A DNA stretch of 29,245 nt from Nocardiopsis changdeensis (GCF_018316655.1 NZ_CP074134.1:1-29245); one strand, 5' to 3'; counted from the stretch's first letter, positions 14,221-21,469 are shown. Program-made: numbers and translations. The notes: a model not told the origin generated them from the letters alone.

Positions 14221-14372
14221 GGCCCCTCCCCGCTCTCGCGCCACAGCCACAGCAGGGTCCTGGCCACAGCCAGGAGCGTGCGGGCGGCATCGGCGGCCAG
14301 GCGCCACAGCCACCACGGCCGCCCGCCGTCGTCTCCCTCGCCGTTGCCGGGGCGCTTCCACGGGATCCGCAT
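14208..14372 (-). CDS. Trp/Arg-rich microprotein
   Basis: This 54-aa minus-strand gene has a clear GAGGAG ribosome site 6-7 nt before the ATG at 14372. It opens MRIPWKRPGNGEGDDGG and continues with a Trp-rich amphipathic helix (RPWWLWRLAADAARTLLAVA then LLWLWRE). It could lie along or across a membrane. Third positions are G/C-rich, as expected. No family is recognised. It resembles in style the short Spd peptides of Streptomyces plasmids, but this is only a likeness. Confidence 0.65.
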   Translation of the reverse strand: MRIPWKRPGNGEGDDGGRPWWLWRLAADAARTLLAVARTLLWLWRESGEGPTGH

Positions 14373-14688
14373 CTCGATCTCCTCGCTCGGGGAGCGGGAC
14401 CGGGACCGGCCCCGCGCACGAGAGGGCGCCAGGCGGCCCCGAGCGGACGTCTGATCGGGCGGATACGGCGAATGTACCGCGCCCCACGACCATTACGCAC
14501 GTGCATCTGCACATGCATTGATCAGGGACTTTAGGCCCGATCAGGTCATGCGGGGACAGGGGTCCCGGCAGTCACGATCCACAAGGAGTCCCCGGGGAGG
14601 TGCGTGTGGCCACATCGGGACAGGGGCCCCGCCAGCCCCGTGGTTCCCGGTAGAACGGCTCTCCCATCCCTCGCCCCCGGGAGCCGCC
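14373..14688 (+). other. Gene-free stretch with direct repeats
   Basis: No reliable gene is seen. A 21-bp imperfect direct repeat lies at 14551-14571 and 14615-14635, with core GGGACAGGGG and a shared CAG end. A TGCATCTGCACATGCA tract (near 14502-14518) is followed by two GATCAGG words. The promoter of the divergent microprotein genes on either side probably lies here. Confidence 0.4.
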
Positions 14689-14787
14689 ATGCCGCGCAAC
14701 TTCAAGGGCCAGTTCAGCGACTGGCCGACCCAGGTGATCATCATCGTGGGCCTGGTCCTGCTGCTGGCGTGGATCAACGCGAACTGA
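14689..14787 (+). CDS. Single-pass membrane microprotein
   Basis: This 32-aa protein starts at ATG 14689 behind CGGGAG. A short polar N-terminus (MPRNFKGQFSDWPTQ) is followed by one hydrophobic span (VIIIVGLVLLLAWINAN) that ends the protein. The positive N-terminus suggests an inside-N orientation. Such tiny membrane peptides are frequent in actinobacterial mobile elements. Function unknown. Confidence 0.6.
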   Translation: MPRNFKGQFSDWPTQVIIIVGLVLLLAWINAN

Positions 14788-14818
14788 CCCGGTCGGACCC
14801 GTGCGCGATCCTGGACGC

Positions 14819-15112
14819 ATGACCGACCACACCGCCCCCGCGCCGTCCGATGTCGAGCACCTGGCCGCCGTGCTCCGCCGCCGACGCGAAGAGCTGGCCG
14901 GCGCGGCCGGGGTGCGGATCGGCCGCGGCGAGGTCGTGCACCGGTTGGACACGCATATGTGGGCGGGTGTGGAGATCCCCGCGGTCGGCTGCCACGCCGC
15001 CGTGGATCCGCTGCGCCTGGTGGCGTCGGCCGGGCCGGTCACGTGCCGGAGGTGCCTGGGGAGCGGCCGCCAGGCGCAGGAGCAGGTGCCCGGCCAGACG
15101 GCGCTGCTGTGA
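14819..15112 (+). CDS. Small hypothetical protein with Cys/His zinc pattern
   Basis: This 97-aa protein starts at ATG 14819. A helical N-terminal third is followed by VHRLDTHMW, then AVGCHA and VTCRRCLGS, giving His, Cys and CxxC ligands spaced as in small zinc proteins of actinophages. No Shine-Dalgarno is clear. The stop overlaps the GTG of the acetyltransferase gene, so the two are coupled. Confidence 0.62.
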   Translation: MTDHTAPAPSDVEHLAAVLRRRREELAGAAGVRIGRGEVVHRLDTHMWAGVEIPAVGCHAAVDPLRLVASAGPVTCRRCLGSGRQAQEQVPGQTALL

Positions 15113-15564
15113 AGGTGCGCCCCGCACACCCCGGGGAGCGGCCCGCCCTGGCGGCCGCCGCGGCCCGCGCCGGGTCCGCCTACACCCCGGACGGCGAGCT
15201 GGTCCTGGTCGCCGTCGACGACCACGAACAGGTGGTGGGGTGGCTGTCGGGGACGCTGGCCGGCGCCTACCCCGGGCCCGGGGCTCCGTGCCCGCCGCCG
15301 CACGGCTACGTCCAGGCCGTCGTCGTCGCCCCCGGTGCCCGCCGTCGGGGGTACGGGCACACGCTGCTGGCCATGTTCGTTTCCAGGGCCCGCCAGGCTG
15401 GAGTGCAGTGGCTGTTCGCCGCACCGGACGAGGGCCCCGGTGTCGAGGCGCGGGCCGCGTGGTTGGCGTCGGCCGGATGGGAGCCGGTGGACGACCCCGG
15501 CGAGGCGTGGCCGGTGATGGGCCGGTGGACCACGCCCAGGCCGTGCGGCAGGCACGCGGTATGA
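15109..15564 (+). CDS. GNAT-family N-acetyltransferase
   Basis: This 151-aa protein starts at a GTG overlapping the previous stop, after GGCGCAGGAGCAGG. The acetyl-CoA motif A is clear: VVVAPGARRRGYG at about 71-83, with the R/Q-x-x-G-x-G/A pattern, followed by a helix and LFAAPDEG. The end WLASAGWEPVDD matches motif B. GNAT enzymes move an acetyl group from acetyl-CoA to amines. The substrate cannot be told from sequence. It could be cargo (modification or resistance) rather than a transfer function. Confidence 0.85.
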   Translation: MKVRPAHPGERPALAAAAARAGSAYTPDGELVLVAVDDHEQVVGWLSGTLAGAYPGPGAPCPPPHGYVQAVVVAPGARRRGYGHTLLAMFVSRARQAGVQWLFAAPDEGPGVEARAAWLASAGWEPVDDPGEAWPVMGRWTTPRPCGRHAV

Positions 15565-15744
15565 CTCCGGTGCGGCACCGGCCTGACGGGCGGCCGCGGA
15601 TATTTCCCGGGGAACTCGTCGGCGCGCATGCGGGCCTACCCGCGTGTTCGGCAACGCCCAGGGCGCGAGGGATCGAGACGCCCCTCCCCAGCACCCTCCC
15701 GGGGTTCCCCGGCCAGGTGTCGTCTCCCGGCCGGGGCGGGCGTT

Positions 15745-16437
15745 TCAGGCGTCCCGGACGTCGACCTGGGAGGCCTCCAGTTCCAGCAGCTCCTCGTGGA
15801 CCTCCCGGAGCTCGGTGACGCGGACCTGGACCCGGGCGGCGGTGAGCTGGTCGCCCTCGTAGTGGCGGGGGTCCCAGCCGGTCACGATCACACCGTCGCG
15901 GCCGAAGTTCTTGCCCACGACGAACCCCAGGTCCTCCAGGGCCCGGCGCATCTCGGCTGGCGCCTTGTCGCTGTAGTCGATGGTGTAGCCGTGGAGGAAT
16001 CCGCGGACGATCATCCCGCCCCGAGTCAGTTTGGCTTCGCTGATCGCGATCCTCTGAAGCGAGATCCCCGGGGGGTTCATGGCGTGCAGGGCCGACAGGC
16101 AGATGCTCTTGATCTCGGGGATGTCGGCCGCGGTGACGCGGACCTGGCGGATGCGGCGCGCTTGTGCTTGCTGTGCGTGGCGGTCGATGAGGGCCTGGTG
16201 CTCGGCGGCCTGGCGGCGTTGCTCCTCCTGGAGGGCGAGTTGCTGCTCGGGGGTGGGTCGTCGGTCGAAGAGGCCCACGGCGGCTCCGTTCAGGGTCTGG
16301 GGGTGGCTGACCGCAACGCCCGACACGTTCCCGACCTGGGGAAGGGGCAACCCTGACCAAGGGCCTTTGGTGCGGGAGAGGGCATCTGAGATCTCTACAC
16401 CGTCAAGGCGGGCGTTCTGGACGGTCCCGGCGAACAC
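15745..16437 (-). CDS. Hypothetical protein, unknown family
   Basis: The stop at 15745 and the C-terminal 150 residues are clear. I place the start at GTG 16437 (230 aa) because the frame upstream becomes Arg/Pro-rich and not protein-like. GTG 16326 is the alternative. Residues about 60-110 form a Gln/Arg/Glu-rich coiled coil (EEQRRQAAEHQALIDRHAQQ). A folded domain then includes LTRGGMIVRGFLHGYTIDYS and VGKNFGRDGVIVTGWDPR. It is rich in Ile and Lys compared with its neighbours. No family is recognised. It is transcribed separately from dnaB, whose terminator precedes it. Confidence 0.7.
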   Translation of the reverse strand: MFAGTVQNARLDGVEISDALSRTKGPWSGLPLPQVGNVSGVAVSHPQTLNGAAVGLFDRRPTPEQQLALQEEQRRQAAEHQALIDRHAQQAQARRIRQVRVTAADIPEIKSICLSALHAMNPPGISLQRIAISEAKLTRGGMIVRGFLHGYTIDYSDKAPAEMRRALEDLGFVVGKNFGRDGVIVTGWDPRHYEGDQLTAARVQVRVTELREVHEELLELEASQVDVRDA

Positions 16438-16893
16438 CAGCTCCCCGACGCCCGCGCGCGTTTTCGGCGTTGGCGCGCGCGATGGAGGCCGGCGACCGAT
16501 CGGGGCGAAGCAAACAGGGCCGCCACCTGGACGGTGTAGATCATCCGGGGGTCGCGTGCGCGCCCGCGCGCGAGGAATGCCGGGTTTCCGCTGGATTTCG
16601 CCGGGTGCAGGTCGTTGCGCGGCACCGCTCACCGGCCCGGGACACGCAACGGGTTGCGCAGGAGAGGCGGGGCGACCGGGTCGTGCAGGTGCCTGCGTTG
16701 GTGGGCTTGGACCGGAACTTTTTAGCGCTCCGCATAGCAATCCGACCGGCATCTGCGCTGGTGAGAGGTGTTTTATACCGAGGCGGTATGTCCGGCATCT
16801 GCGGTGGCAGCCGGTCTTTTATGCATTCCTATTCACGCCGGGGCCGGCCTCGCGCGTGCGCGCGTAGGGCTGGGTCGACCGGTCGACGTTCCT
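16438..16893 (-). promoter_or_regulatory. Gene-free, lower-GC control region upstream of the 15745 gene
   Basis: Several repeats occur in this stretch. A direct repeat CCGGCATCTGCGSTGG at 16746-16761 and 16792-16807 brackets a palindrome ATACCG-AGG-CGGTAT (16775-16789). A short palindrome GCAACGGGTTGC lies further toward the gene, and several CGCGCGCG runs are present. Local AT content is higher (TTTTTAGCGC, TTTTATACC). The layout suits a promoter with operators reading toward the minus-strand gene. No coding region is convincing. Confidence 0.5.
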
Positions 16894-16923
16894 GGGGGTA
16901 GCCGCACCCATGCGGCTACCCCC
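16894..16923 (-). terminator. Terminator of dnaB unit
   Basis: A perfect 13-bp stem, GGGGGTAGCCGCA at 16894-16906 with TGCGGCTACCCCC at 16911-16923, lies 24 nt beyond the dnaB stop. There is no T-run. Confidence 0.75.
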
Positions 16924-16947
16924 TCCCGAACACGACGAGGCGCCGGG

Positions 16948-18276
16948 CTACCCCTGGGGCATGTCCCGGAAGCGGCTGTAGTGCCCCTGGAACGACACGG
17001 TGATCTCCGCGGTGGGGCCGTTGCGGTGCTTGACCACGAGCAGGTCCGCCTCCCCAGCCCGCGGGGAGTCCTTGTCGTGCACATCCTCGCGGTGCAACAG
17101 GATCACGATGTCGCTGTCCTGCTCGATCGCGCCGCTCTCACGCAGGTCCGACATCTGCGGCTTCTTGTCGGCGCGGTCCTCGGACTTGCGGTTGAGCTGG
17201 GACAGTGCCACCACGGTGACCCCCAGCTCCTGGGCCAGCAGCTTCAATGCGCGGGAGATCTCGGTGACCTCCTGCTGCTTGCTGTCGTAGCGGCCGTCGG
17301 TCTGCACCAGCTGCAAGTAGTCGATCACCACCATCCGCAGCCCCAGGGACCGCTTGATGCGTCGGCACGCCGCGCGGATCTGGGCGAGCTGGCTCACCCC
17401 GGTCTTGATCACCAGCTTCGAGTCGCTGATCACAGGCATCGCTGCCCGCATCGCCTCCCAGTGGTAGTCGTCCACCATCCCGGACTTGATGCCGTGCAAT
17501 GGCACCCGTGCCTCGGCTGAGAGCATCCGGTCGACGATCTCCTCCTCGCCCATCTCCAGGGAGAAGAACGCCACGGTCTCCCCCCCGCGGAACGCCGCCT
17601 CGCGGGCCATGTCCAGAGCCAGGGTGGTCTTGCCGACTGCCGGGCGGGCGCCGATCACGATCATCTGCCCGGCCAGCAGGCCGCTGGTGAGGGCGTCCAG
17701 GTCAGCAAACCCGGTCGCCAAACCCTGAAGGCCGCCGCCTTTGGCTGCGCGCTGTTCGATGCGGTCCATCGCGGCGGGCAGGTAGTCGGCCGGCAGCGGG
17801 TCTTCCTCTTTGGTCTGGGTCTGGGTGATCGCGAGGATCTCGCCCTGGACGGCGTCCACCAGGTCCACCGGGTCGCCCTGGGCGGCGTAGCCCAGCTGGG
17901 CCGCGCGGGTGCCGACCTCGATCAGGCGGCGCAGCAGGGCGTGGTCGAACACGATGCGGGCGTAGTAGCCGGCGTTCGCGGCGGTGGGGATCGCGCTGGT
18001 GAGGGTCGTCAGGTACAGGGACCCTCCGGTGCGGGCGGACTCACCGCGGCGGGTGAGCTCGGCGTTAACCGAGACGATGTCGACGGGCTCGCCCTGGTCC
18101 ATGAGCGAGCAGATCGTGGTGTAGATGACCTGGTGTGCGGGCCGGTAGAAGTGTCCGGCCGCCAGGACCGCCATGACGTCCACGGCGGCGTCGGCGGAGA
18201 TCATCATCCCGCCGAGCACGGCCTGTTCGGCCTGGAGGTCGTGCGGGGGCATGCGGGTTTCGTCGGTATCGGTCAT
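16948..18276 (-). CDS. dnaB: Replicative DNA helicase DnaB
   Basis: This 442-aa protein starts at ATG 18276 behind GGAGA. It has the N-terminal DnaB domain (PPHDLQAEQAVLGGMMIS at about 10-27) and a linker. The RecA-like C-terminal motor has Walker A GARPAVGKTT at about 209-218, FFSLEM near 238-243, Walker B VVIDYLQL ending near residue 323, and LSQLNR. The enzyme unwinds DNA as a hexamer at the fork. It is the second gene of an initiator-dnaB pair, as in many phages and plasmids, which implies loading by the upstream initiator. No intein or truncation is present. Confidence 0.95.
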   Translation of the reverse strand: MTDTDETRMPPHDLQAEQAVLGGMMISADAAVDVMAVLAAGHFYRPAHQVIYTTICSLMDQGEPVDIVSVNAELTRRGESARTGGSLYLTTLTSAIPTAANAGYYARIVFDHALLRRLIEVGTRAAQLGYAAQGDPVDLVDAVQGEILAITQTQTKEEDPLPADYLPAAMDRIEQRAAKGGGLQGLATGFADLDALTSGLLAGQMIVIGARPAVGKTTLALDMAREAAFRGGETVAFFSLEMGEEEIVDRMLSAEARVPLHGIKSGMVDDYHWEAMRAAMPVISDSKLVIKTGVSQLAQIRAACRRIKRSLGLRMVVIDYLQLVQTDGRYDSKQQEVTEISRALKLLAQELGVTVVALSQLNRKSEDRADKKPQMSDLRESGAIEQDSDIVILLHREDVHDKDSPRAGEADLLVVKHRNGPTAEITVSFQGHYSRFRDMPQG

Positions 18277-18303
18277 GCTGGTGTCTCCATCCCATGGGTG
18301 GGA

Positions 18304-18341
18304 GGGGCCGGACGTCGCCTGCAAGCTGAGCGTCCGGCCCC
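18304..18341 (-). terminator. Stem-loop between initiator and dnaB
   Basis: GGGGCCGGACG at 18304-18314 pairs perfectly with CGTCCGGCCCC at 18331-18341. It sits inside what should be one operon, so partial termination or processing between the two genes is likely. Confidence 0.55.
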
Positions 18342-18363
18342 TGTGGTGTTTCCGGGGGTCGAA

Positions 18364-19668
18364 TCAGGAAGAAGCGTCGGCGGGTGCCAGGCGGGCGGCC
18401 AGGTCCGGACGGCGCACCGGCCCGAACCGGTTGAGCAGCAGCTGGGCCATGCGCGGGTGCAGGAACGCGCACACCGGGCAGTCCAGCGGCTCGCGGTGCT
18501 CAGCACACACCGCGTCGGGGCCCGTGGGCTCGGATGTGCCTGCGCGGCCCTGAGGCGCACGCTCACGCCTAATCTCGCCAAGACGGTAGGTGAGGTCCTC
18601 CAAGCGGAAACCGTTGATGTAGGAGCTTGGAGAGCCCACCGGGCGCCCACGGCGGCGCGCATGTTCCAGCAGCGACTCGATGAGCTTCTCCGCTTCCTCC
18701 TTCGTCGCATCGGTGCGGCGCATCACGATCTCCGCAGCGGTTTCGCCGTTCTTAGCCGAAGGCTTCTCCTCCTCTTCATCAACCCAGCCCGACCCGGCAC
18801 GGGCGGGAGCCTTCGCAGCCTCCTGTGACACCTGATGACGAGGAGCTGACAAGGACTGATGAGGAAGGGGTGCACTGGGCTGCACCCCATGGGGTGCACT
18901 GGGCTGCACCCCATGGGGTGCACTGGGCTGCACCCCACCAACGGGGGAGGGTGCACTGGGCTGCACCCCTTCCGAAATGCGGTTTTCCTCGGAGGGGGTT
19001 GCGGAGATGACGGTTGGGTCGGTCAGGTCATCCACCCCGACCCATGCCGTGGTGGGACCGTTGCCGTAGTCGAGACGGACGCGCAGCGGGGCCTTCTTCT
19101 TGCCCTCGCGGTCGGTGAGTTCCACGACTGTGGCCTTCTTGCCTGCGTGAACCACGGTGTTGCCGAGGCCGTACCAGCACACGAGCGAGTGGGCGCGGGA
19201 GCCAAGCCGCCAGCGTGCACGGGGAAGCCCGTCCTTGAAGAACCCCTCACGGTCGGCCAGTTCCTGCAACCGCCGACGAAGTTCGGCTCGATCCTCAGCC
19301 GTGACCTCACGAGCGGTGTAGGAGTCCAGGCGCCGGTCCTTCTTGGGACGCTCCGTTTCAGGGAAGGGCCGCCCGGTGCCGCCCCACAGGTCCCACGGGC
19401 CGTGGATACGCAGACGACTCACGGTCTGCTTGCCCTGTTCGTTGAAGCACTCCAACACGGAGAGATAGCCCGTGTCGGTGAGCGCTTTGAGGTGGTTCTG
19501 GGCCTGGCGGGTCTCCATCTCGGAGTCCGCTGCCAAGGTGTCGGGCTTGATCGCCCAGGACTTGGTGTCGTTGTCGACGGTGTCGGCGAGATTGGCCAGG
19601 ATGAGCTTGCGGCCGGGGATCTTGCCGAAGGAGAGGCGGCGCACGTAGGCGTAGGCCTCAACACTCAT
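18364..19668 (-). CDS. Winged-helix replication-initiator-like protein with in-gene iterons
   Basis: This 434-aa protein starts at ATG 19668; a GTG at 19698 is an alternative. Residues about 1-75 form a winged-helix domain of the plasmid/phage initiator type (KLILANLADTVDND...KPDTLAADSEMETRQAQNHLKAL). Residues about 234-268 contain four GVQPSAP repeats encoded by palindromic DNA iterons. This arrangement recalls lambda O and related initiators, where the origin lies in the gene. The C-terminal third has a helical domain and a CxxC (CPVCAF) with nearby Cys and His. The dnaB gene follows. I infer origin recognition and helicase loading. Confidence 0.8.
   Translation of the reverse strand: MSVEAYAYVRRLSFGKIPGRKLILANLADTVDNDTKSWAIKPDTLAADSEMETRQAQNHLKALTDTGYLSVLECFNEQGKQTVSRLRIHGPWDLWGGTGRPFPETERPKKDRRLDSYTAREVTAEDRAELRRRLQELADREGFFKDGLPRARWRLGSRAHSLVCWYGLGNTVVHAGKKATVVELTDREGKKKAPLRVRLDYGNGPTTAWVGVDDLTDPTVISATPSEENRISEGVQPSAPSPVGGVQPSAPHGVQPSAPHGVQPSAPLPHQSLSAPRHQVSQEAAKAPARAGSGWVDEEEEKPSAKNGETAAEIVMRRTDATKEEAEKLIESLLEHARRRGRPVGSPSSYINGFRLEDLTYRLGEIRRERAPQGRAGTSEPTGPDAVCAEHREPLDCPVCAFLHPRMAQLLLNRFGPVRRPDLAARLAPADASS
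18867..18969 (-). repeat. Four palindromic iterons inside the initiator gene, putative origin
   Basis: Units at 18867-18888, 18891-18912 and 18915-18936 each read GGGGTGCA, CTGGGC, TGCACCCC, giving a perfect 8-bp inverted repeat with a 6-bp spacer and a 24-bp period. A fourth, 18948-18969, differs in one end base and starts 33 bp after the third. The repeats encode GVQPSAPH-type sequence. Tandem palindromes in an initiator gene are the hallmark of lambda-O-like origins. Confidence 0.8.
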
Positions 19669-19762
19669 GGGGGTCCGCTTTCTAGGCAGCCCTCGCACAG
19701 GTCACAGCACTTTCGGGTACCCAAAAGGTGCCCGATCGCTCCCCGTTCGGCTACAGTGGCCG

Positions 19763-19897
19763 ATGTCTATCATCAGGGGCGAGCAGTACCGTGTTGCTTC
19801 GCGAGAGCAACCAGCTTGTCTTGGACGAGGCCCGGTTTGGTCGCCGGGCCTTCGTCATGTCTGGAGTGGTGAAGGTGGTCAGTCCCCCACCACGTGA
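19763..19897 (+). CDS. Possible leaderless 44-aa peptide or small RNA
   Basis: An ATG lies 5 nt after a good -10-like TACAGT, as in actinobacterial leaderless genes, and opens MSIIRGEQYRVASREQ. The same transcript would contain two hairpins, so a small regulatory RNA divergent from the initiator is an equal alternative. Codon use is less G/C-biased than in neighbouring genes. I cannot decide between a peptide, an RNA and nothing. Confidence 0.25.
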   Translation: MSIIRGEQYRVASREQPACLGRGPVWSPGLRHVWSGEGGQSPTT

Positions 19898-19985
19898 CGT
19901 GGGGACGACCCTACTGGAATCGCGCGTCTCCAGGGGTGACAGCTGGGCTGCTGGGCCTCCCAAGTCACACCAAAGCGCGAAAAGA

Positions 19986-20013
19986 ACCCCGGATGGCGAA
20001 GGCCACCCGGGGT
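19986..20013 (-). terminator. Terminator of the UTRA/GntR unit
   Basis: ACCCCGG plus TGGC at 19986-19997 pairs with GCCA plus CCGGGGT at 20002-20013, with one A-C mismatch and a GAAG loop. On the minus strand it is followed by TTCTTTTCG. It lies just past the stop at 20035. Confidence 0.8.
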
Positions 20014-20034
20014 CTGTTGTTCAGAGTGAAGCTT

Positions 20035-20544
20035 CTACAGGTCGTAGACGAAGACCTGCCGGTCAGCGGGTGCGGCGATCTCGGTGATCTCCAGGACCTG
20101 GTCGTCGGTTCCCCGTGTGATCCGCTCGATCACCACCACGGCCACGTCACTGCTGATACCGAACAGCTCCTGCCATTCGGCGTCAGCCACACGCGCCGAC
20201 ACGCGGTCCTGCTGGCGCAGCTTGTGGCCGGCCTCCTCCATCCGCGCGTACATCCCGCCCGCACCGGTGTTCAGCTCGGCGAGCTGCGGGACCTGGTCGA
20301 CCACGGCCGGGTGCAGGTACGTCACCGCGGTCTGGAGGAGCTGGCCGTCGCCGCTCATCCGCCGGGAACGCACCACCGTTTCGGTGCCCTGCGGGACTCC
20401 CAGGCGGTCAGCGATGGGACCGTTGAGCTCACTCCTCCGAACCTTCGTTTCGACGTCGGGCTGAACTCCCGCGTCTTCCAAGTCGCCGTAGAAACCTCGC
20501 TGGTCACGGGCCGCCATGCGGTTGCTCGCGGTTCTTTCGATCAT
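20035..20544 (-). CDS. UTRA-domain protein lacking a DNA-binding domain
   Basis: This 169-aa protein starts at ATG 20544 after GGGGGAG. It consists of only the linker and UTRA effector domain of GntR/HutC regulators: QRGFYGDLEDAGVQP, then IADRLGVPQGTETVVRSRRM, AVTYLHPAVV, GGMYARMEEAGHK and VVVIERITRGTDDQVLEITE. The usual 70-residue winged helix is absent, and no remnant is visible just upstream, which is the stop of the full GntR gene 17 nt away. UTRA domains bind small ligands and dimerise. It may modulate the neighbouring GntR protein by heterodimer formation (inference). Confidence 0.82.
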   Translation of the reverse strand: MIERTASNRMAARDQRGFYGDLEDAGVQPDVETKVRRSELNGPIADRLGVPQGTETVVRSRRMSGDGQLLQTAVTYLHPAVVDQVPQLAELNTGAGGMYARMEEAGHKLRQQDRVSARVADAEWQELFGISSDVAVVVIERITRGTDDQVLEITEIAAPADRQVFVYDL

Positions 20545-20561
20545 GCTCTCCCCCTTGGGTT

Positions 20562-21347
20562 CTAGTCCGGGACCTTGAATCGGTAGGACCAGACAAAATG
20601 GCTGCTTCGGTAGGTGCCCCGGGCGTACTCAACCGGTCGTCCCGTGGCGTCAAACGCGGTGCGCTTCAGGTCGAACACCGGCTCACCACTCAGGAGGTGA
20701 AGAACCTTCTCCTCCTCTGCGGTGGGCATACGGGCGGAGATTTCCTCCTGGATCTCATCCGGACCGATGCCGCGATCATCGAGGGCGGAGTAGCCGCCAC
20801 CGTGCCCGGCCGGGCCGGGGGACGGGTCCATGATGGGCGTGCCCTCTACGTCTTCGCGGCGGTACCAGCTGGTGAGGATCTGGGTGGGTTCCCCCTTGTC
20901 GACTACGACTCGGGCACGTTCGATGACGGGGTCCCCTTCGGCGATCTTGAGGGCTTTCGCCACTTCCTTCGTCGCGGAACACTCCCGGACGCTCTGAGTC
21001 TGGTCGTCGCGTGACCAGCCCCTGCCGGCCTCCTCCCGGTCCGCGATGAACGCAACCTTGCCCTGGGCCCGCTTGGACCGGCTGTAGCGCTCCGCGCCGA
21101 GGCACTTCATGGGCGGCGTGCGGCGGACGAACGTCCCCTTGCCCCGCTTGGTCTCGACCAAGCCAGCTGCTTTCAGCCTGGCGATGGCGTGCCGCACGGT
21201 GTCGTGCGACACGCCGTAGTGCGAAACGAGGACATGGGTCACCGGGAGCTGTGCCCCTGGGCCCAGGTCCTCGCTCTCGATCCTTGCTCGCAGGTCATCA
21301 GCAACCTGCTGAACAGGGGATCGTCCATCGGACGGGTTGATCGGCAT
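20562..21347 (-). CDS. GntR-family repressor with UTRA domain, KorSA/TraR-like
   Basis: This 261-aa protein starts at ATG 21347 behind GAAGGA. Residues about 8-75 are the GntR winged helix (PVQQVADDLRARIESEDL...HYGVSHDTVRHAIARLKAAGLVETKRGKGTFVRR). Residues about 110-260 form a UTRA domain. In Streptomyces plasmids and pSAM2, GntR proteins such as KorA, TraR and KorSA repress transfer and replication genes. It is divergent from the 21515 operon, with inverted repeats between them, so it probably represses both that operon and itself. It forms an operon with the UTRA-only gene. Confidence 0.87.
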   Translation of the reverse strand: MPINPSDGRSPVQQVADDLRARIESEDLGPGAQLPVTHVLVSHYGVSHDTVRHAIARLKAAGLVETKRGKGTFVRRTPPMKCLGAERYSRSKRAQGKVAFIADREEAGRGWSRDDQTQSVRECSATKEVAKALKIAEGDPVIERARVVVDKGEPTQILTSWYRREDVEGTPIMDPSPGPAGHGGGYSALDDRGIGPDEIQEEISARMPTAEEEKVLHLLSGEPVFDLKRTAFDATGRPVEYARGTYRSSHFVWSYRFKVPD

Positions 21348-21373
21348 ACGGACATCCTTCCATGGATCACCCC

Positions 21374-21469
21374 ACTTTCCCAACACCCCTAGGGAAAGTC
21401 TTGACGAGTAACGGTACCCGAGCTTAGAGTCGTGTCAGCAACTTTCACTAGGGAGCTAGGGAAAGTTGC
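21374..21469 (+). promoter_or_regulatory. Divergent promoter with GntR-type operators
   Basis: Plus-strand promoter: TTGACG at 21401-21406 and TAGAGT at 21425-21430, 18 nt apart. It is bracketed by two inverted repeats: ACTTTCCC-N10-GGGAAAGT at 21374-21399 and GCAACTTTCACTAG/CTAGGGAAAGTTGC at 21438-21451/21456-21469, with one mismatch and a GGAG spacer. Both share the ACTTTC...GAAAGT core. Repressor bound at either site would block promoters in both directions. Confidence 0.78.

Larger units (their letters stand above)
19669..20034 (-). promoter_or_regulatory. Intergenic region upstream of the initiator gene
   Basis: An imperfect inverted repeat CGGGTACC-N5-GGTGCCCG at 19716-19736 lies where the initiator promoter should be. 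Just beside it, ACTTTCGG (19711-19718) resembles the ACTTTC half-sites of the GntR operator at 21374-21469. A divergent TACAGT (19752-19757) sits 5 nt before an ATG. Hairpins GTTGCT/AGCAAC (about 19793-19811) and GGCCCGG/CCGGGCC (about 19832-19853) follow on the plus strand. Confidence 0.45.

Noticed and set aside
14204..14534. Overlapping frames on both strands longer than the 54-aa microprotein
   Set aside because: Composition is off-frame-like. Only the minus-strand frame ending at 14208 has a ribosome site and a structured sequence.
16438..16752. N-terminal extension of the minus-strand 15745 gene to an ATG at 16752
   Set aside because: The added 105 residues are Pro/Arg-rich without structure and run over a region with promoter-like palindromes and direct repeats.
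18867..18969. Simple coding minisatellite without function
   Set aside because: Perfect 8-bp inverted repeats in each unit and the position in an initiator gene beside dnaB favour an origin, though the minisatellite view cannot be fully excluded.
19728..20087. Plus-strand frame opposite the initiator upstream region
   Set aside because: It runs through the minus-strand terminator and into the UTRA gene, with poor codon bias.
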